DNA from: DAOUET01 sp034430155
GTDB lineage: Bacteria; Chloroflexota; Anaerolineae; Anaerolineales; UBA4823
Direction: 5' to 3'
DNA: 17,939 nucleotides
Assembly (NCBI GenBank): GCA_034430155.1
Contig: DAOUET010000047.1
Coordinates: forward strand, 1-17,939
Within the stretch, counting starts at the first letter, position 1, and each line of letters starts with the position of its first letter. A program made the position numbers and the translations under genes. Positions 13,781-17,939 of the stretch are shown here, piece after piece. Under the pieces are notes generated by a model. It was given only the letters and a program-made list of their open reading frames with translations, searched no databases and was not told where the DNA came from.

Positions 13781-15232
13781 ATGCATGGATTCAAGTACCT
13801 TGCGTTGCTGGTCTTGATTATTTTCCTGATAAGCGCTTGCACACCGCAAGCGAAACCGGCTGAGGTCGCGGTGGAAACAGAACCAGGGTCTGCCGTCTCA
13901 ACGGTTGTAGAGCTCCCGTCATCCGGAAGTAGCACATCAGAACCAACCCCCACATTTACACCAACAGATGAATGCTTGAATTGCCATTCGGATAAACAAC
14001 GATTGCTCGATTCAGCCATACCAGAAGAGGAACAACCGGCCTCACTGCCAGGTTTGGATTGGGCTGGTAAGCTTCCCGTCTTAGAACCATGGGAAAAAGT
14101 GTGGGTAGATGCTAAGAACTTTACCCCTACAGTGCACGGAAAATTTCCATGCACCAGCTGCCATGGAGGTGTCCAGTCGAGCGATAAGGATAGCGCCCAT
14201 ACGGGTCTTAACCCGAATCCAAGCCAGGGACCTGAAGTCGTTTGTGGAGAATGTCACCCTGATGTCGCTCAAGTATTTAAAAACAGTCTGCACGCGACTG
14301 TGAGAGGGTTTTTGACGGTCATCGACCAACGCAGTATGCCAAGTTCTCATGAAGGAATAGGGGATATGATCGAGGCCAGCTGTGTCAGCTGCCATAACAC
14401 TTGTGGTGACTGCCACGTGAGCCAACCGAGAAGCGTAGGTGGCGGTTTGTATGCAGCTCACCTTTTTCAAAGGACACCACCCATGGAGCGTAGCTGCAAT
14501 GCTTGCCATGGAAGCCAGGTCGGTAATGAGTTCTTGGGGTATAACGACGGCTTGCCGGCAGATGTCCATTACCTCAAGGGGGGTATGGAATGCACCAATT
14601 GCCACATGAGCAATGAGCTTCATGGCGACCCAGCGGATTGTAGGGTTTGCCATCCTGGATCTGAATCAGAGAGTTTACCGTTACCTGATCATCGCTATGC
14701 CGGTATCCAGGCACCGCGCTGCGAATCTTGCCATACAGCTGTTTCAGCTGGACAGGATGGGGTGATCATGCACCAGATGCACGGAGCTGACCTGGCCTGC
14801 CAGGTATGCCACTCAATCGCATATACAAATTGTGATGGTTGCCATGTGGGGGTAGACCGGACGACGGGAATTGCAACCCATGAATTAGATGCTAGCTACA
14901 ACAAGTTCCTGATCGGGGTAAACCCAATCCAAAGCTACGAGCGCCCTTACCGGTTTGTTCCGGTGAGGCATGTGCCGGTTTCTCCAAATAGTTTCAATTA
15001 TTACGGGCAAAATCTCTTACCTAACTTTAGTAAAGTGGAGACCTGGAAATATACCACGCCACATAACATTCAACGCAATACACCTCAAACGGAATCCTGT
15101 AACGCCTGTCATGGTAACAATGATTTATTCCTGACTGCTGACAAGGTAGCTCCGCAGGAATTGGATGCGAATCAGAGTGTGATAATAGAAACCATACCCC
15201 CACCAATTACTTCCGCGGAGCAGCTACCTTAA
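13781..15232 (+). CDS. Dodecahaem cytochrome c lipoprotein
   Basis: A 483-residue protein from the ATG at 13781 (GAGAGG about 8 bases upstream; an upstream in-frame start at 13745 would spoil the signal peptide). The N-terminus is a lipoprotein signal ending in ISAC with lipidated C20, followed by a disordered Pro/Thr/Ser stretch (21-62). Twelve CxxCH sites lie at 65-69, 124-128, 155-159, 201-205, 208-212, 239-243, 271-275, 287-291, 314-318, 340-344, 351-355 and 440-444; sites 4 and 5 are only two residues apart. The last 130 residues hold a single haem. Anchored on the outer face of the membrane, it is a likely long-range electron conduit. It diverges from the LysR/octahaem operon and is probably its partner. 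No catalytic haem motif is evident. I cannot match it to a named family. Confidence 0.88.
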   Translation: MHGFKYLALLVLIIFLISACTPQAKPAEVAVETEPGSAVSTVVELPSSGSSTSEPTPTFTPTDECLNCHSDKQRLLDSAIPEEEQPASLPGLDWAGKLPVLEPWEKVWVDAKNFTPTVHGKFPCTSCHGGVQSSDKDSAHTGLNPNPSQGPEVVCGECHPDVAQVFKNSLHATVRGFLTVIDQRSMPSSHEGIGDMIEASCVSCHNTCGDCHVSQPRSVGGGLYAAHLFQRTPPMERSCNACHGSQVGNEFLGYNDGLPADVHYLKGGMECTNCHMSNELHGDPADCRVCHPGSESESLPLPDHRYAGIQAPRCESCHTAVSAGQDGVIMHQMHGADLACQVCHSIAYTNCDGCHVGVDRTTGIATHELDASYNKFLIGVNPIQSYERPYRFVPVRHVPVSPNSFNYYGQNLLPNFSKVETWKYTTPHNIQRNTPQTESCNACHGNNDLFLTADKVAPQELDANQSVIIETIPPPITSAEQLP

Positions 15233-15273
15233 ATCCGTTGCACGATTATCTGTTCAGATCAAAGTGAATATCC

Positions 15274-15312
15274 AAAGGGCTTTCCTTGAATGGGAAGGCC
15301 TTTTGTTTGTTT
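15274..15312 (+). terminator. Rho-independent terminator after the dodecahaem cytochrome gene
   Basis: AAAGGGCTTTCC (15274-15285) pairs with GGGAAGGCCTTT (15292-15303) with one G/G mismatch and one wobble around a 6-base loop, followed by a T-rich tail. It starts about 40 bases after the stop codon. Confidence 0.8.
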
Positions 15313-15348
15313 CCTAGAAGTGATTATTAAGTTATTAGCTTTAGTAGT

Positions 15349-15366
15349 TAACGTGAGTACGGGATA
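15349..15366 (+). repeat. Left terminal inverted repeat of the IS982-family element
   Basis: Matches the reverse complement of 16314-16331 at 16 of 18 positions, the two mismatches being A/T changes. Confidence 0.85.
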
Positions 15367-15431
15367 AGGGACTTCAACTGAGATAAACTTGGTTTTACCA
15401 TAAATCAAGCGCATCACCAGGAGAAGTCCCA

Positions 15432-16316
15432 ATGGATAGTCTACTCGAATTGTTTGTACATGTGGATGATTTCTGCCAAGTTTTCCTGCCCAAACTGGAA
15501 CAACATTTGCTCACCAGTGGGGCAATTAAGCGCCGCCGAACGAGATCCTTATCTCTCAGTGAAGTAATGACCATCTTGATTCACTTCCATCAATCGCATT
15601 ATCGCAACTTCAAGGCCTACTACTGTAAGCACGTGCTGCTGCATTTACACAGCGAGTTTCCCAACTTGGTGAGTTACACTCGCTTTGTGGATTTCATCCC
15701 GTCAGCCTTGATCCCATTGTGTGCCTACTTCCAACAAACCTGCCTGGGCGACTGCACCGGTGTTTCTTTCATCGACTCAACCTCTTTAGATGTTTGCCTC
15801 AATCAGCGAATTACCTCTCACAAGGTCTTTGCGGGGCTAGCTGCTCGGGGGAAAACGTCTACTGGTTGGTTTTTCGGCTTCAAATTACACTTGGTCATCA
15901 ATGATCGCGGTGAGTTGCTTAATGTGCTGCTGACGCCTGGTAACGTGGATGATCGCAAGCCCGTTCCAAAACTGGTTCGAAAGTTGTTTGGAAAGGTGTT
16001 TGGCGACAAAGGTTACATTTCCCAAACGCTTTATGAACTGCTGCGTCAAACCTTTGGTATCCAATTCATCACCAAACTTAGATCGAATGCCAAGAACCGT
16101 TTGCCTATGCCCTTCATGGATCGTATTTTGCTGAGAAAGCGGGCTATCGTTGAAAGTGTGATTGATCAGCTCAAGAACATTTCACAGATCGAGCATTCAC
16201 GTCATCGCAGCGTTACTGGTTTTCTCGTCAATCTCCTCTGTGGGCTGATTGCATATACACGTCAGCCTAAAAAACCATCTTTAGGTCGAGAGACGCTGGC
16301 TCGCCTGCCCGCCTAA
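15432..16316 (+). CDS. IS982-family transposase
   Basis: A 294-residue DDE transposase, apparently intact. AGGAG lies 8 bases before the ATG. The catalytic residues fit the family: D115 in SFIDSTSLDVC, D192 in GDKGYIS and E241 in RKRAIVESVIDQLK, the last in the typical IS982 context with HSRHRSVTGF following. Its TAA stop lies inside the right inverted repeat and overlaps the stop of the glycosyltransferase on the other strand. It has no link to the respiratory genes other than sitting next to them. Confidence 0.93.
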   Translation: MDSLLELFVHVDDFCQVFLPKLEQHLLTSGAIKRRRTRSLSLSEVMTILIHFHQSHYRNFKAYYCKHVLLHLHSEFPNLVSYTRFVDFIPSALIPLCAYFQQTCLGDCTGVSFIDSTSLDVCLNQRITSHKVFAGLAARGKTSTGWFFGFKLHLVINDRGELLNVLLTPGNVDDRKPVPKLVRKLFGKVFGDKGYISQTLYELLRQTFGIQFITKLRSNAKNRLPMPFMDRILLRKRAIVESVIDQLKNISQIEHSRHRSVTGFLVNLLCGLIAYTRQPKKPSLGRETLARLPA

Positions 16317-17530
16317 CCCGAACTCACGTTATTTACTATCGCATTGAAGCACATTTGCTCTAATTGCCTTGCACTACGAGCCCAATCGTAATGTTTTTCT
16401 ACAAAGCTCCGCCCCTCCGTAGCAAGACGAACCCGTTCGCTCTCATCATTCAACAATGTAATTACGCTTTCCGCGAACTCATTTTTGCTATCTGCAATGT
16501 ACAGCGGTGGGGCTCCGCCATCCTCACTACGTACTCCGGCTGCTACAATGGAGGTAGTAACCACAGGGACTTCCATAGCCAGCGCTTCCTGAATTTTATT
16601 CTGCATACCAGAGGCGAATCGCACGGGCGCTACAAAGACCATAGCGCGTTCCAGGTAGTCTCTCATATCATCCACAAAACCAGTGACCCTCACTTCTGGA
16701 TTCCCGTTCACGCGGGCGAGTAGTGCGGCTGATGGATCTCGCCCAACAATATAAACTTCTAAATTGGATATCGACTCTCTCAGGTGGGGTAGGATTTCGT
16801 CGATCAGGTAAATAGCTGCATCCTCGTTCGGCTTGTAGCTCATTACCCCCGAAAAGATCAGGGAGTTCGGTTGGGGATTATTCGACCTGCGAGTCCAATA
16901 ACTTAAGTCCATGCCATTTGGAATTATTACTGATTTGTCATTTGACCCAAGCACTGCTTCTCGGTCACGGCTGGTAATGAAAGCGATATGTGGCGTTTTC
17001 TGCAACATCTTTTGTTCTACTTGCTTGATTTGCCTATATCGTAGTCTCAATAAGGGACGCTCCACATTCTTAGCATGTCTTATTTTCAACTGCACTCTCA
17101 TCGAGGTAGCATCACAGAAATCGATTACGATGGGCAACTCGTTCCAATCTTCTATTACCGGAAAAACACTTTTTCCATGAAAAATTATTAAATCATATAC
17201 TTCATTTTTCACCAGTTCACGAAAGACTTTTTTCATATCCTTAACACTAGTGTAATGCTTCCACAATTGTTTCAGCTTTCTGCTGTTCAAAATAGATGAT
17301 GGCTTTGGATTAAAATTCATTTTGTTCGAGTCTATTATGGTATCAAATGTAAAAATCCGCTCCACATAAGAAGCCATTTCTTGCATAGCTTCCGGGTGTA
17401 TCTCAGATGTTTCCAGGGTGAGTAAAGTGATCTTATGAGTTTTAGAGAGTTCGCGGATGAAATGGTAGTGTCTGTCCGAGCCACGCACTTTGGGGTGTTG
17501 GAATGAGGGGATAATATATAAAATTCGCAT
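16313..17530 (-). CDS. GT4-type glycosyltransferase, C-terminus altered by insertion sequence
   Basis: From the ATG at 17528-17530 the protein has 405 residues and starts MRILYIIPSFQHPKVRGSDR, the usual first strand and loop of a GT-B fold; an upstream in-frame start would add 26 unrelated residues. The C-terminal nucleotide-sugar half shows IPNGMDLSYW, FSGVMSYKPNEDAA, GFVDDMRDYLERAMVFVAPV and the acidic motif SGMQNKIQEALAMEVPVVTT. It probably transfers a sugar in surface polysaccharide synthesis. The last eight residues (VNNVSSG region) and the TAG stop lie inside the IS982 inverted repeat, so the natural end was lost or replaced. The length is close to the family norm, so function may be kept. 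Confidence 0.82.
   Translation of the reverse strand: MRILYIIPSFQHPKVRGSDRHYHFIRELSKTHKITLLTLETSEIHPEAMQEMASYVERIFTFDTIIDSNKMNFNPKPSSILNSRKLKQLWKHYTSVKDMKKVFRELVKNEVYDLIIFHGKSVFPVIEDWNELPIVIDFCDATSMRVQLKIRHAKNVERPLLRLRYRQIKQVEQKMLQKTPHIAFITSRDREAVLGSNDKSVIIPNGMDLSYWTRRSNNPQPNSLIFSGVMSYKPNEDAAIYLIDEILPHLRESISNLEVYIVGRDPSAALLARVNGNPEVRVTGFVDDMRDYLERAMVFVAPVRFASGMQNKIQEALAMEVPVVTTSIVAAGVRSEDGGAPPLYIADSKNEFAESVITLLNDESERVRLATEGRSFVEKHYDWARSARQLEQMCFNAIVNNVSSG
16314..16331 (-). repeat. Right terminal inverted repeat of the IS982-family element
   Basis: Reverse complement begins TAACGTGAGTTCGGG. The same bases encode the last residues and stop of the glycosyltransferase reading frame. Confidence 0.85.
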
Positions 17531-17702
17531 AGGTGCCTTGGGTATGATTATGGGTATTAGTTTGGATAACCTTTTGTGTTCTGGAGGAGGGCTATCTCTA
17601 TATAGCATTCAGTGCCGAGGTGTATACCGCGCTTGTTATGAACCATGCCCTCGAGTGGCTCAACTACAAAATTACATCCCAGATTGATTCCATAGCCAGA
17701 GT

Positions 17703-17939
17703 TTATAAATTGATTACCGCTGATCTCAACATACCGTAATAGAAATCGATGGGCGCCAACAATACCACTATCAGGGTTATGATGATCAAATCAATAATTC
17801 CAACCAGCCATACATTCGCTCCGGCGGTCAAGCCAATCGCAATAGCCATAAACAAGAAGGTCATATCCTTGGTGTCTTTCACCACGGTGCGGAAGCGGAT
17901 CACAGAGAGCGACCCGACCAAGCCCAAAGACAGAGCTAC
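17703..17939 (-). CDS. DUF4956-type membrane protein, C-terminal part (cut by window edge)
   Basis: The frame enters from the right edge and ends at TAA (17703-17705), giving 78 visible residues. The motif LGLVGSLSVIRFRTVVKDTK followed by DMTFLFMAIAIGLTAGAN and a long hydrophobic segment (LVGIIDLIIITLIVVLLAPI) matches the DUF4956 family of small membrane proteins, whose function is not established. They are often near polyphosphate/VTC-like or surface polysaccharide genes. The start lies outside the window. Confidence 0.75.
   Translation of the reverse strand, partial: VALSLGLVGSLSVIRFRTVVKDTKDMTFLFMAIAIGLTAGANVWLVGIIDLIIITLIVVLLAPIDFYYGMLRSAVINL

Larger units (their letters stand above)
15342..16338 (+). 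mobile_element. IS982-family insertion sequence
   Basis: A transposase gene is bounded by good inverted repeats. The left end reads TAACGTGAGTACGGGATA (15349-15366) and the right end, reverse complemented, TAACGTGAGTTCGGGTTA (16331-16314): 16 of 18 identical. TAGTA further out (15342-15346 and complement 16334-16338) may extend the repeat. Total length is about 1.0 kb, usual for the family. No clear target duplication is seen, so one flank may have been rearranged. The right repeat overlaps both the transposase stop and the end of the convergent glycosyltransferase gene. Confidence 0.85.

Noticed and set aside
14081..14653. Long open frame (190 codons) on the minus strand
   Set aside because: It is antisense to the dodecahaem cytochrome gene, whose CxxCH repeats and signal peptide prove the plus-strand frame. 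No family resemblance or ribosome binding site.
1..17939. CRISPR array, tRNA or rRNA genes
   Set aside because: No regularly spaced repeats and no tRNA- or rRNA-like sequence were seen on reading both strands.

Overview
The window looks like a chromosomal stretch from an anaerobic or facultative bacterium with a rich c-type cytochrome inventory and sulfur-type respiratory enzymes. Gene content (multihaem cytochromes, NrfD and iron-sulfur modules, a Tat-exported molybdoenzyme, an Anaerolineae-style large serine recombinase remnant) is compatible with Chloroflexota/Anaerolineae. That assignment is inference; no RNA or marker gene is present to prove it.

Layout. (1) Positions 1-1967 are the wreck of an integrated element: a helix-turn-helix/replication-initiator-like gene with an early stop codon, a small AlpA/excisionase-type DNA-binding protein, an IS5-family element, and the C-terminal piece of a large serine recombinase. 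(2) Positions 1915-8325, all minus strand, form a likely operon read right to left: ArsR regulator, membrane-anchored trihaem cytochrome, two half-size YeeE/YedE (PmpA/PmpB-like) sulfur transporters, then a three-subunit molybdoenzyme of the thiosulfate/polysulfide reductase type (Tat-exported catalytic subunit, four-cluster ferredoxin subunit, cytochrome b anchor). The second YeeE/YedE gene is interrupted by an in-frame TGA exactly where the family has the conserved Cys of its GYCPGT motif. A SECIS-like hairpin follows at the right distance, so it is best read as a selenoprotein. (3) Positions 8326-9462 hold a regulatory region with a tandem CRP/FNR-type site pair and an ArsR-type operator, a broken XRE-cupin regulator, a strong terminator, and a short remnant of a sulfide:quinone oxidoreductase-like flavoprotein. 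(4) Positions 9493-13582, minus strand, encode LysR, an octahaem cytochrome, a Tat-type four-cluster iron-sulfur protein and an NrfD/HybB membrane protein, tightly packed. This is a quinone-linked electron transfer complex with no catalytic subunit. (5) Divergent from lysR, 13781-15232 encodes a dodecahaem cytochrome lipoprotein. (6) Positions 15342-17939 are accessory: an IS982-family element whose right end supplies the stop codon and last residues of a convergent glycosyltransferase gene, then a DUF4956-type membrane protein cut by the window edge.

How the parts may work together (inference): sulfur or selenium compounds enter through the YeeE/YedE pair. The molybdoenzyme reduces (or oxidises) a sulfur substrate outside the membrane and exchanges electrons with the quinone pool through its cytochrome b. 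The octahaem/FeS/NrfD complex links the same pool to periplasmic or surface cytochromes such as the dodecahaem lipoprotein. ArsR, LysR and CRP/FNR-type sites suggest control by redox state or electron acceptor.
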